Shown: positions 7,226 to 14,800, counted from the first letter of the stretch. The stretch: 16,033 nt of DNA from an uncultured Actinomycetes bacterium (GCA_903899145.1 CAIUHY010000057.1:1-16033), one strand, 5' to 3'. The notes: generated by a model from the letters alone, not told the origin. Numbers and translations: made by a program.

Positions 7226-7855
7226 ATGATCGGCAACCGTGGCGATATGTCAGCATTCTCTGAAAGCTATGTTCGTGAAGATGTTTTTATGCAGCAAGCA
7301 CGTAGCGCTGCCGAAGAATTAGGAACGGTTGATCCATCGCCTGCTGTTGGTGGACTTCTTAAGTATGTAGTTCAAACCCTCAACGCAAAGTCGATTGCAG
7401 AGATTGGCACAGGATCAGGACTCAGTGGGTTATGGATATTTAATGGGGCGCCTTCAGATGCAGTCCTTACATCAATTGATACAGAACGTGAGCATTCTGC
7501 GGCAGCCCGGACTGTTTTTGAAGAAGCAGAGATCAGCGCACAGAGATTCAGATTAATCACAGGAGTTATTCTGGAAGTTGTAGGGAAACTTGCAGATAAT
7601 AATTATGATCTGATTGTCCTTCGCCCAGCAGCAGATCTAATGGACTTGATACATGAGAGTTACCGTTTGCTTCGTACGGGAGGAGTTCTCTTCATTGATC
7701 ATGCACTCAGTGGCGGGAAAGTAGCCGACCCTACGCAACGTGATTTTGAAAGCATTTCACGTCGAGATGGCATCAAAGCCGTAAAAGAAGACTCACGGTG
7801 GTCCTCATCCCTCTTACCGGTGGGCAGCGGCGTCCTCTTGGCGACAAAGCTTTAA
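7226..7855 (+). CDS. class I SAM-dependent O-methyltransferase-fold protein (Rv1220c-like)
   Basis: A Rossmann-fold protein of 209 residues resembling catechol/caffeoyl-CoA O-methyltransferases and the mycobacterial Rv1220c product. The SAM-binding motif I, AEIGTGSGLSGLW, lies at about 58-70, with an acidic loop TSIDTE after strand 2 (about 82-87). Where this family normally carries the metal-binding aspartate after strand 4 (FIDAD type) the sequence reads VLRPAADL (131-138), and the later aspartate-asparagine pair reads IDHALSGG (157-164). Metal-dependent methyl transfer may therefore be lost or changed. GAGGA at 7214-7218 is seven bases from ATG 7226, which makes it a better start than GTG 7223. 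In mycobacteria sigE follows this gene; here htrA follows directly. The substrate is unknown. Confidence 0.85.
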   Translation: MIGNRGDMSAFSESYVREDVFMQQARSAAEELGTVDPSPAVGGLLKYVVQTLNAKSIAEIGTGSGLSGLWIFNGAPSDAVLTSIDTEREHSAAARTVFEEAEISAQRFRLITGVILEVVGKLADNNYDLIVLRPAADLMDLIHESYRLLRTGGVLFIDHALSGGKVADPTQRDFESISRRDGIKAVKEDSRWSSSLLPVGSGVLLATKL

Positions 7856-7863
7856 GTATTGTT

Positions 7864-7869
7864 TAGAAT
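7864..7869 (+). promoter_or_regulatory. -10 box of a leaderless htrA promoter
   Basis: TAGAAT lies 6 bases before ATG 7876, with a partial -35 GCGACA at 7841-7846 and 17-base spacing. This puts transcript start +1 on the A of ATG 7876 and argues against the GTG at 7870, which would fall upstream of the transcript. Confidence 0.62.
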
Positions 7870-7875
7870 GTGAAC

Positions 7876-9045
7876 ATGAGTTCTGATCAACCCCAAACCC
7901 CATCTTCTCAAACGCCATGGTGGATCTCTGACAGCCAACCAATTTCCGTGCCTTCATATACCTATCGCCAGCGAAGTGGCATTAGTTGGTACCTAGCTTT
8001 GGCGATGGCGCTTCTTGCAGGATTTGTTGGCGCTCTTATTGGGAGTAACCACTTTGGTGGAAATACTGGGCTAGTTTCAGTCTCACGAAATATTGAGCGC
8101 GCGCCGGATTCGGTCGCAGCTATTGCAGCGCGCGTTTCACCATCTGTAGTTGAGGTAGATTCAAACTCAAGTCAAGGGCAAGACACCGGTACGGGCTTTT
8201 TTATTCAAAGCAATGGATACATTCTTACCAATAACCATGTTGTTGAACCAGCAGTATTAAGCAATGGCAAGATCACGGTGAAGCTAGCAAACAACCGAAC
8301 CTACACAGCAACACTTATAGGCCGCGATACTTCTTATGATCTCGCAGTTATTAAAATTCCGGTAACGGATGCACCTGCTCTTACACTAGGAAATAGCGAT
8401 AACGTCCAAGTCGGAGATCCTGTTATCGCAATCGGCTCTCCACTTGGTCTTGCTGGAACAGTCACTTCAGGAATTATTTCAGCAAAGAACAGACCCGTCA
8501 CAACACGTTCAGATAATCAAGCTGGAGAGAATTCATTTATTAATGCTCTGCAAACTGATGCAGCAATTAATCCAGGAAACTCCGGTGGTCCTCTTGTGGA
8601 TATTAACGGTGCAGTCATAGGTGTTAATTCTGCGATTGCTTCACTCGGCTCGAATGTATTTGGTGGATCACAACCCGGTTCTATAGGTTTGGGTTTTGCA
8701 ATTCCGATTAACCAAGCGCGCATCACCTCTGAGCAATTAATCAAAACAGGACATTCAACATTTCCAATAATTGGTATGTCACTTGACAGTCAATATAACG
8801 GAAATGGGGCTCGAGTAACCGATACCTCTTCAGGAATTTTGTCAGGAGGCCCAGCAGAGAAAGCTGGCATCAAACGCGGTGACATTATTATTGAAGTAGA
8901 TGGTAAGCCAATTAATAATGCTGATGAGATGGTCGTCACGATTCGCTCCCATCAAGTGGGAGATACGATCACTTTGAAATTCATGCGAGGTAAGAGTGTT
9001 ATGACCGCGAAGGCCACTCTAGTCGCGTCAAAAGCAACTAACTAA
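7876..9045 (+). CDS. htrA: membrane-anchored HtrA/DegP-type serine protease with PDZ domain
   Basis: An envelope quality-control protease of 389 residues. A proline- and serine-rich cytoplasmic tail (1-34) leads into one membrane helix (about 38-56), leaving the catalytic part outside the membrane. The trypsin-like domain (about 78-280) has the full triad: histidine 121 in TNNHVV, aspartate 155 in YDLAVIKI and serine 236 in NPGNSGGPL. A single PDZ domain follows (about 295-385), containing GPAEKAGIKRGDIIIEVDG and the later IRSHQVGDTITLKFMRG. The start at ATG 7876 is chosen from the TAGAAT hexamer six bases upstream. In mycobacteria htrA lies with sigE, rseA and tatB; those genes are not here. 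Mrp follows after a 28-base gap with its own promoter. Confidence 0.95.
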   Translation: MSSDQPQTPSSQTPWWISDSQPISVPSYTYRQRSGISWYLALAMALLAGFVGALIGSNHFGGNTGLVSVSRNIERAPDSVAAIAARVSPSVVEVDSNSSQGQDTGTGFFIQSNGYILTNNHVVEPAVLSNGKITVKLANNRTYTATLIGRDTSYDLAVIKIPVTDAPALTLGNSDNVQVGDPVIAIGSPLGLAGTVTSGIISAKNRPVTTRSDNQAGENSFINALQTDAAINPGNSGGPLVDINGAVIGVNSAIASLGSNVFGGSQPGSIGLGFAIPINQARITSEQLIKTGHSTFPIIGMSLDSQYNGNGARVTDTSSGILSGGPAEKAGIKRGDIIIEVDGKPINNADEMVVTIRSHQVGDTITLKFMRGKSVMTAKATLVASKATN

Positions 9046-9061
9046 ATAACCTTTTCTCAAG

Positions 9062-9067
9062 TAGGCT
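9062..9067 (+). promoter_or_regulatory. -10 box of a leaderless mrp promoter
   Basis: TAGGCT lies 6 bases before the ATG at 9074 in the short htrA-mrp gap. No clear -35 was found 17 bases upstream. Confidence 0.5.
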
Positions 9068-9073
9068 TACACA

Positions 9074-10201
9074 ATGAGCACGGGAACAGTGGATCTTATT
9101 TATGAGGCACTTGCGCGGGTAAATGATCCTGAACTTCATCGCCCACTTCCTGATTTAGGAATGGTGGAATCTGTAGAAGTAAGTGGAAGTACTGCCCATA
9201 TCAAAATTAAGTTAACTATTGAGGGCTGCCCAATGAGGGATCGCCTAGAAGCTGATATTCAACGCGAGCTATTAACGGTTGCCAATATCTCTGACCTTGC
9301 TCTTACTTTTGGAGTCATGACCGAGGATGAACGCAACAACGTGCAAAAGATGCTCAGGGGTGGCAGAGAGAAATTTAATCCTTTTGCTGAGCCAAATTCA
9401 TTAACACGTGTAATTGGGATCGCATCAGGTAAAGGTGGGGTTGGAAAGTCTTCACTCACCGTCAACCTTGCTGTTGCTGCAGCAGCAAAAGGTTTAAGTG
9501 TTGGAATACTAGATGCCGATGTATATGGGCACTCAGTCCCAAGACTTATGGGGATTTTAGATCAGCGCCCAACATCGATTGATCAATTTTTTATTCCTAT
9601 TGAAAAATATGGCGTGAAAATAGTTTCAATGGAAATGTTTAAACCAAACAGAGAAGACCCAATTGCATACAGGGGACCTCTTCTTCATAAAGTTTTAGAA
9701 CAACTTATGACGGATGCCCATTGGGGTTCATTAGATTTATTGTTACTTGATCTGCCACCAGGAACAGGTGATATTGCTATTTCTCTTGGACAACTAGTGC
9801 CACAATCAGAAATTATTGTTGTTACTACCCCGCAGATTGCCGCAGCAGAAGTCGCCGAACGTGCTGGAAGAATTGCACACCAGATGAAGCAGTTTGTACT
9901 TGGCGTTGTTGAAAATATGTCTGAGAGCCCATGTCCGCATTGTGGTGAAATGATTGCCCTCTTTGGTGCTGGAGGCGGAGAGGAAACTTCTCGCCGACTT
10001 TCTGAACTTGTTGGCATAAAAGTCCCGCTACTTGCTAAAATCCCATTTGATATTCGGCTTCGAGATGGAGGGGATGAAGGAATCCCGGCCATTCTTTCGG
10101 AAGATTCCACACCAACTACTAAAGCGATAGGTGAATTACTAGAAAACATTTCAGTCCGCCCTCGCTCACTTGCGGGTGTTCCGCTCTCGCTGCACACATA
10201 A
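9074..10201 (+). CDS. mrp: Mrp/ApbC-type iron-sulfur cluster carrier ATPase
   Basis: A cytoplasmic P-loop ATPase that binds and passes on Fe-S clusters during apoprotein maturation. It has 375 residues. An N-terminal MIP18/DUF59 domain (about 5-90) carries IEGCPMRD with cysteine 52. The NTPase domain begins with the deviant Walker A GKGGVGKSS (119-127), followed by DADVYGHSVPRLMG (147-160) and the Walker B-like DLLLLDLPPGTGD (221-233). The cluster-binding CPHC pair (287-290) is intact, so the protein should be functional. The gene is preceded by its own leaderless-type promoter. In mycobacteria mrp is close to htrA and the MgtE-N gene, as here, but with tatB between htrA and mrp. Confidence 0.95.
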   Translation: MSTGTVDLIYEALARVNDPELHRPLPDLGMVESVEVSGSTAHIKIKLTIEGCPMRDRLEADIQRELLTVANISDLALTFGVMTEDERNNVQKMLRGGREKFNPFAEPNSLTRVIGIASGKGGVGKSSLTVNLAVAAAAKGLSVGILDADVYGHSVPRLMGILDQRPTSIDQFFIPIEKYGVKIVSMEMFKPNREDPIAYRGPLLHKVLEQLMTDAHWGSLDLLLLDLPPGTGDIAISLGQLVPQSEIIVVTTPQIAAAEVAERAGRIAHQMKQFVLGVVENMSESPCPHCGEMIALFGAGGGEETSRRLSELVGIKVPLLAKIPFDIRLRDGGDEGIPAILSEDSTPTTKAIGELLENISVRPRSLAGVPLSLHT

Positions 10202-10212
10202 GACTCATAGCG

Positions 10213-10230
10213 CCCCGTAGACTTACGGGG
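10213..10230. repeat. perfect dyad over the -10 and start codon of the MgtE-N gene
   Basis: CCCCGTA-GACT-TACGGGG is a perfect inverted repeat with 7-base arms and a 4-base centre, lying between the mrp stop and the next gene. It contains the -10 hexamer TAGACT (10218-10223) and its last base is the G of the GTG start. No T-run follows, which argues against a terminator. It could be a repressor operator or, if transcribed from upstream, an RNA hairpin hiding the start codon; both are inferences. Confidence 0.5.
10218..10223 (+). promoter_or_regulatory. -10 box of a leaderless promoter for the Mg2+ operon
   Basis: TAGACT lies 6 bases before the GTG at 10230 and inside the centre and right-arm boundary of the CCCCGTA dyad. 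It is the likely promoter for the MgtE-N, NRAMP, EamA and PHP gene series. Confidence 0.55.
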
Positions 10231-11567
10231 TGAAACCGACTCCAGTATCTTCAATCAATACCGTTGCAAAGCGGTTAGTTGGACGAGGCAATCTTGTCAT
10301 CACACGAAAAAGTGTTAGGGATTCCCTAGTTTCAGTTGCGGCTCTTATTGGCTGTCAGGTTCAGGATCCAAATGGGAAATCAATTGGAAAGCTTGTAGAT
10401 ATCGTTGTAAGGCATGGCGAAGAGACTTATCCACCAGTTTCTGGACTTATTGTTAAAGTTGCTAACCGTAAATCTTTTATTAATGGCGCGCGCATTTCAA
10501 AGTTGACGCAAAAAGAGATCACGCTTTCGTCAACAAGAATTAATTTAGAGAATTACCAGCGCAGACCTGGGGAGTCACTCCTAGATGCAGACGTTTTAGA
10601 TCACCAGATTGTTGATGTCGATGGCCTTCAAGTGGTTCGGTCATCTGATCTTTATTTGGCCCCACTTGATAAGGAAATTCGCGTGGTAGGCGTTGATATT
10701 TCATTCGTATCATTTTTGCGCCGCCTATTCCCAGGTTCTATTGCTCGCAGGCCAACTCCTGAACATGTACTTGACTGGGCAATGGTGGCATCATTGACTG
10801 ATTCAACCGGAGTTGTTCGCACATCTAGTTCTAAGTCAGCGCTAAGCCAATTACGTCCTGCAGATATCGCCGACTTAATTGAAGACCTTGCGGGCCGCGA
10901 ACAAGGAGCTTTGATTGAAATGCTTGATCCTGATCTTGCCGCTGATGCGTTAGAGGAGATGGAAGATGATGAGCTCGAGAGTTTGCTCCGTGGTTTGCCA
11001 GCAGAGCGTTCAGCACAGTTACTTGCTCGCATGGAGCCCGATGAATCTGCGGAAGTATTGCGTGACTTAGACGAAGAACACCGCGAAAGTATATTGAGTG
11101 CGATGGAAAAGGGTATTGCAAAGCAACTTCGCGTGCTTGTTTCATTTGATGAAGATTTGGCTGGTGGAATAATGACTACTCACTTATTGATTGTAAAAGA
11201 GACCGACACGGTGGCATCAGCGCTTAAATTATTAGTAGAGAATAAGGAGCGCGATAGTTCTGATGGTGTAGTTGTAGTGGATGCTAAGGGCCAACTTATT
11301 GATCACATTCAGACCGTTGAACTTATTGCCGCTAAGTCGACTTCAATTGTTTTAGATCTAGTTGCTAAGCCGTTTCCAACTTCTGTTCAGATTGATACTC
11401 CGATTGCAGAAGTAGTTGAAGAATTTTCCAATAACCGTGGTTCCTCAATTATCGTTGTTGATGAAAAAAACAAGCCAATTGGTCGAATTCTCTCGGATGA
11501 CCTTGTAGATGCCTTATCACGCAGCAGTTCGCGTGGATTTTCTAAAGGCAGCGGGGTTCTTTCTTGA
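10230..11567 (+). CDS. soluble MgtE-N/CBS magnesium-sensor-like protein with PRC-barrel N terminus
   Basis: A 445-residue protein without any membrane segment. Residues about 32-155 form a PRC-barrel-like region, starting LVSVAALIGCQVQDPNGKSI and with a weaker second copy after 115. Residues about 203-300 are the acidic, leucine-rich superhelix of MgtE N-domains (RPADIADLIEDL, LAADALEEMEDDELESLL, MEPDESAEVLRDLDEE). A CBS pair follows at about 305-430, opening with FDEDLAGGIMTT, close to the MgtE motif before CBS1. In MgtE these domains sense Mg2+ and gate the channel; here the channel domain is missing. The same layout occurs in mycobacterial Rv1232c. The next gene encodes an NRAMP-like transporter, so a regulatory partner role is inferred. 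The start is GTG, supported by TAGACT six bases upstream. Confidence 0.88.
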   Translation: MKPTPVSSINTVAKRLVGRGNLVITRKSVRDSLVSVAALIGCQVQDPNGKSIGKLVDIVVRHGEETYPPVSGLIVKVANRKSFINGARISKLTQKEITLSSTRINLENYQRRPGESLLDADVLDHQIVDVDGLQVVRSSDLYLAPLDKEIRVVGVDISFVSFLRRLFPGSIARRPTPEHVLDWAMVASLTDSTGVVRTSSSKSALSQLRPADIADLIEDLAGREQGALIEMLDPDLAADALEEMEDDELESLLRGLPAERSAQLLARMEPDESAEVLRDLDEEHRESILSAMEKGIAKQLRVLVSFDEDLAGGIMTTHLLIVKETDTVASALKLLVENKERDSSDGVVVVDAKGQLIDHIQTVELIAAKSTSIVLDLVAKPFPTSVQIDTPIAEVVEEFSNNRGSSIIVVDEKNKPIGRILSDDLVDALSRSSSRGFSKGSGVLS

Positions 11568-11578
11568 GTATTAATAAG

Positions 11579-12814
11579 ATGGTGACCACGCGCAAGATTC
11601 GTCTTGCTGCTTTCCTTGCGGTTATGGGACCGGGTGTGATCGCAGGTCTTGCAGATGATGATCCTGCAGGTATTACTACCTATTCTCAATTGGGAACTCA
11701 ATTTGGCTATCGCATGCTCTGGACACTCGTAATTGCAACAGCTGCACTTATTATTTTTCAAGATCTCGGTTCGCGTATCGGGGTTGTTACTCGTCAAGGT
11801 TTAATCGGTTTAGTTCGGCAAAAATATGGAGCTCGCGCAGGTTCATTTAGCGCCATCTCATTGATTTTGGCAAATCTAGGAACAATGACAGCAGAATTTG
11901 CAGGTGTTGCAGCTGCAGGACAATTATTTGGTATCTCACGTTACATAACAGTTCCTATTACCGGATTAGTCATTTCCTATTTAGTATTACGGGGAACATT
12001 TAAGAAAGCCGAGCGAGTCTTTTTTGTCCTCTCTGCCGTTTTCTTGGCTTACATAATTGCAGGTTTTATGGCGCACCCAAACTGGGGTAGCGCACTTAAA
12101 GGAATGGTTACGCCTTCTATGCCGCTTAATCACCAAGCGATTAATATTGCGACCGCAACCCTTGGAACGACACTTGCACCTTGGGGTTTAGCATTTATTC
12201 AGTCATATGCTGTTGATAAGCGACTAACGCGAGAAGATTTGAAATTGCTTCGAGCAGATGTTTGGGTGGGTTCACTACTGACTGGTGTGATCGGATTCTT
12301 CGTAGTCATCACCTGCGCAGCTACTTTAAATAAAGAGCATATCTTTAGCATTACTGATGCATCGCAAGCAGCCGTTGCGCTTAAGCCATTAGCGGGAACG
12401 CTTGCCAAAGATATCTTTGCAATTGGAATCATAGGAGCAGCATTACTTGCTGCGTCAATCTTGCCTCTTTCGACTGCTTATTCAGTGAGTGATCTAACTG
12501 GCTCACCTGCGGCGCTAGACGATAATTTCCAAGAAGCTCCTCTTTTTTACTCAACATTTGCTGCAATCACAATCATCGGTGGGGGATTAATCATGATCCC
12601 TGGTGTATCACTAATTTGGATTTTAATTTCCTCACAGATCCTTAATGCAATTCTCCTTTTACCTCTTCTTAGCTATATGTATGGAATTGCGAAAGATAAG
12701 AAACTCATGGGTGAATTCGTTTCTAAAAGACCATCGCTGACGGTCTATGGCTCAGTTATTGCACTTGTTGCCATCTGCGTGATTGCTCAATTCTGGTTCT
12801 TGTTCCGCAAATAA
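11579..12814 (+). CDS. NRAMP/SLC11-family transporter, NRMT-like (probable Mg2+ rather than Mn2+/Fe2+)
   Basis: An integral membrane protein of about 411 residues with roughly eleven hydrophobic helices. Helix 1 reads GPGVIAGLADDDPAGITTYS, where Mn/Fe NRAMPs have DPGN; the metal-binding asparagine is replaced. Helix 6 reads GTTLAPWGLAFIQS, where they have the MPH motif; the methionine that selects transition metals is alanine and the histidine is tryptophan. From memory, these changes match the NRAMP-related magnesium transporter (NRMT) branch. The upstream gene encodes a soluble MgtE-type Mg2+-sensor protein, which supports magnesium as substrate. The start is uncertain: TTG 11564 overlaps the upstream stop by 4 bases, while ATG 11579 gives an 11-base gap and is chosen for its codon. 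EamA follows after 4 bases. Confidence 0.88.
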   Translation: MVTTRKIRLAAFLAVMGPGVIAGLADDDPAGITTYSQLGTQFGYRMLWTLVIATAALIIFQDLGSRIGVVTRQGLIGLVRQKYGARAGSFSAISLILANLGTMTAEFAGVAAAGQLFGISRYITVPITGLVISYLVLRGTFKKAERVFFVLSAVFLAYIIAGFMAHPNWGSALKGMVTPSMPLNHQAINIATATLGTTLAPWGLAFIQSYAVDKRLTREDLKLLRADVWVGSLLTGVIGFFVVITCAATLNKEHIFSITDASQAAVALKPLAGTLAKDIFAIGIIGAALLAASILPLSTAYSVSDLTGSPAALDDNFQEAPLFYSTFAAITIIGGGLIMIPGVSLIWILISSQILNAILLLPLLSYMYGIAKDKKLMGEFVSKRPSLTVYGSVIALVAICVIAQFWFLFRK

Positions 12815-12818
12815 AGCG

Positions 12819-13721
12819 ATGAAAACCCAAGAGCACACCGCTCTGCCTGATGGCAGAGACATCCCCTTCTTATTGTTAGGAATTCTTGGCATTGGCTCTT
12901 CAGGCCCTATTATCGCAAAGAGTGTGATGCCGATTTCAACACTTGTTTTCTGGCGCAACCTTGGTGGCGCTTTAATAATCGCACCCTTTGCTTATAGGAA
13001 AAAAGAGTGGAGGGAGGAGAGTAATCATCCTGCAATCAAATTATCCGCTCTTTCAGGGGTACTCCTTGGATTCCACTTTCTCGCTTTTTTTGCTGCAATG
13101 CGTTTTACAACAGTTGCAGCAGGAACAGCCCTTGCGGCCCTGCAGCCAATATTTGCTGCTATTTACTTAAAGTTTAAGGGTGCAAGAATTTCAGGGCAGT
13201 CATTAGTTGGCCTTTTCATAGCGTTTGCATCAGTAATGCTTATTACTGGCATTGATTTCACTCTCTCTACACGAGCGTTTACTGGAGATCTACTTGGCAT
13301 TTTGGCAGGCGCTCTTGCTGCTGGTTATGTTTTGCTTGGTTCTGGTGTCCAGAAAACATTATCAACATCTACTTATACGACCATATGCTATGGAACATGT
13401 GCGCTAGTTACTCTGGTAACTGCTCTTGCAACAAGATCACAGATCCTTCATTTCCAACTCAACCAATGGCTCTTGATGCTTTCATTAATCATTGGCGCGC
13501 AATTGCTTGGTCATAGTTTGTTTAACCTTACCCTTAAGCGAGTATCACCAGTTGTTGTTTCACTTATTGTTTTTTTTGAGGTGCCAGTTGCAGCGATTAT
13601 TGCCTTGATATGGCTTCATCAAAAACCAGAACCCGGAACTATTCCAGGAATTATTGGCCTGCTCATCGGGTGTGCGATATTTGTCCTAAGAAATAAGCCA
13701 AATGAGGTCCCTCTTGATTGA
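12819..13721 (+). CDS. EamA/DMT-superfamily transporter, substrate unknown
   Basis: A 300-residue inner-membrane protein with about ten hydrophobic helices arranged as two EamA repeats: residues about 12-140 and about 150-290. Helix 1 carries GIGSSGPIIAKSVMPIS and helix 2 VFWRNLGGALIIAPF, typical of the drug/metabolite transporter superfamily. The second repeat has the matching VSPVVVSLIVFFEVPVAAII segment near its end. The substrate cannot be inferred; relatives export amino acids or other metabolites. ATG 12819 is preferred over an in-frame ATG at 12783, which would overlap the transporter gene by 32 bases and add an unconserved polar tail. The last 20 bases overlap the PHP gene. Confidence 0.88.
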   Translation: MKTQEHTALPDGRDIPFLLLGILGIGSSGPIIAKSVMPISTLVFWRNLGGALIIAPFAYRKKEWREESNHPAIKLSALSGVLLGFHFLAFFAAMRFTTVAAGTALAALQPIFAAIYLKFKGARISGQSLVGLFIAFASVMLITGIDFTLSTRAFTGDLLGILAGALAAGYVLLGSGVQKTLSTSTYTTICYGTCALVTLVTALATRSQILHFQLNQWLLMLSLIIGAQLLGHSLFNLTLKRVSPVVVSLIVFFEVPVAAIIALIWLHQKPEPGTIPGIIGLLIGCAIFVLRNKPNEVPLD

Positions 13722-14559
13722 TCTACATACACACACTAGCTTTAGTGATGGAACAGATTCACCAACAGAGCTCATCAATAAAGCACTTGCAAGTGGGATT
13801 TCAACTATTGGGTTAACTGACCATGACACAGTCGCAGGTTGGGACGAGGCGATCACTCATCTTCGCCCAGGTATCGCACTTGTTCCAGGTGCTGAAATTT
13901 CTTGCCAAACTGAAGATGGAATCAGTGTGCACATGCTCGGATTGCTATTTGACCCAGAAAATAAAGAACTTGCTGACGTATTAGAGCAAACTCGCGAAAA
14001 CCGAATTGGTCGGATGAACAAGATAATTGCTCGCCTTAATGGTGCCGGGTATGAAATCACAATGAATGATGTTCAAGAACAACTTTCAGATGGCGCAACA
14101 CTTGGCAGACCTCACCTTGCAGATGCTCTGGTTGCAAAAGGATATTTAAAATCGCGCGAGGAAGTTTTTGCCGAACTTCTCCATAATAATTCACCTCACT
14201 ATGTTGCTCATTACTCACCAACTCCTGAGGTAGCGATCGCCTTGATCAAAGCGGCTGGGGGAGTCGCAGTTATTGCCCATCCGATGGCGTCACTTCGAGG
14301 CAGAGTTATTTCAACAGAGACGTTTAAAGATTATGTCTCTGCAGGCTTAGATGGAATAGAAGTGTTTCATCGCGACCAAAGCACAGAAAATCGAGAGCTT
14401 TTGATAAATATTGCTAATGAGTTGAATCTTGTTGTTACAGGGTCTAGTGATTACCATGGCAATGGAAAACTCAATCAACTTGGCGAATCAACCACAAGCC
14501 CTGAGGAATTTTTTAAGCTTGAATCCAAGGCCAATGCCCGTCGAGTTATAAGGTTGTAA
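13702..14559 (+). CDS. PHP-domain phosphoesterase, RNase AM/TrpH (YciV)-like
   Basis: A 285-residue metal-dependent hydrolase of the PHP superfamily. Ligand motifs lie in order: DLHTHTSFSDG with histidines 9 and 11 and aspartate 16, TDHDT with histidine 41, AEIS with glutamate 65, a histidine at 77, AHPM with histidine 193, and SSDYHG with aspartate 250 and histidine 252. The length and insert fit the YciV/TrpH branch. E. coli RNase AM, a 5'-to-3' exonuclease on short RNAs and 5' rRNA ends, belongs to this branch; other members cleave nucleotide phosphates. An RNA or nucleotide phosphoesterase role is inferred. The ATG lies inside the end of the EamA gene. The 3' end overlaps the opposite-strand DUF3107 gene by 14 bases. 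Confidence 0.9.
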   Translation: MRSLLIDLHTHTSFSDGTDSPTELINKALASGISTIGLTDHDTVAGWDEAITHLRPGIALVPGAEISCQTEDGISVHMLGLLFDPENKELADVLEQTRENRIGRMNKIIARLNGAGYEITMNDVQEQLSDGATLGRPHLADALVAKGYLKSREEVFAELLHNNSPHYVAHYSPTPEVAIALIKAAGGVAVIAHPMASLRGRVISTETFKDYVSAGLDGIEVFHRDQSTENRELLINIANELNLVVTGSSDYHGNGKLNQLGESTTSPEEFFKLESKANARRVIRL

Positions 14560-14800
14560 AGCCAACCTTACGTTCTGACGCATCACCGATTTCGATAAAA
14601 GCAATCTTTCCAGCAGGAACAAGCACAATGCGATTCCTTGTATCTGTAAGTTCTAATGAAGTCTTTTTCTCAATTGCTTCATTTGCAAGGGATAAGACTT
14701 TCTCTGGGGCAGATTCTGTTTCAAAAACTAATTCATGGTTGGAATCGCTAATGCCGATTCTTACCTGTATTGATTGCTCAGATGATTTTTTAGTAGCCAT
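14546..14800 (-). CDS. DUF3107 family small protein
   Basis: An 84-residue protein. After a short polar tail (1-10) come IQVRIGISDSNHELVFET, a helix PEKVLSLANEAIEKK, then strands RIVLVPAGKIAFIEIGD and the closing RKVGF. This is the pattern of DUF3107 (TB9.4, Rv3208A in M. tuberculosis), whose function is not established. It has no signal or membrane segment. It follows the TetR gene on the same strand with a 13-base gap, the same order as Rv3208-Rv3208A, so the pairing is conserved. A TAAACT hexamer six bases before the ATG suggests a separate leaderless promoter inside the gap. The gene overlaps the PHP gene tail to tail by 14 bases. Confidence 0.92.
   Translation of the reverse strand: MATKKSSEQSIQVRIGISDSNHELVFETESAPEKVLSLANEAIEKKTSLELTDTRNRIVLVPAGKIAFIEIGDASERKVGFTTL

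Noticed and set aside
10213..10230. Hairpin after mrp as a rho-independent terminator
   Set aside because: There is no run of T after the stem on either strand, and the right arm ends on the next gene's start codon.
9685..10254. A 189-residue open frame on the minus strand opposite mrp
   Set aside because: It lies wholly opposite the conserved Mrp protein, is rich in serine and proline with no recognisable motif, and has no promoter or ribosome site; it is a codon-bias shadow.
10652..11032. A 126-residue minus-strand frame opposite the MgtE-N region
   Set aside because: Its serine-rich low-complexity sequence mirrors the acidic GAT/GAA-rich codons of the MgtE superhelix on the other strand; no independent support.
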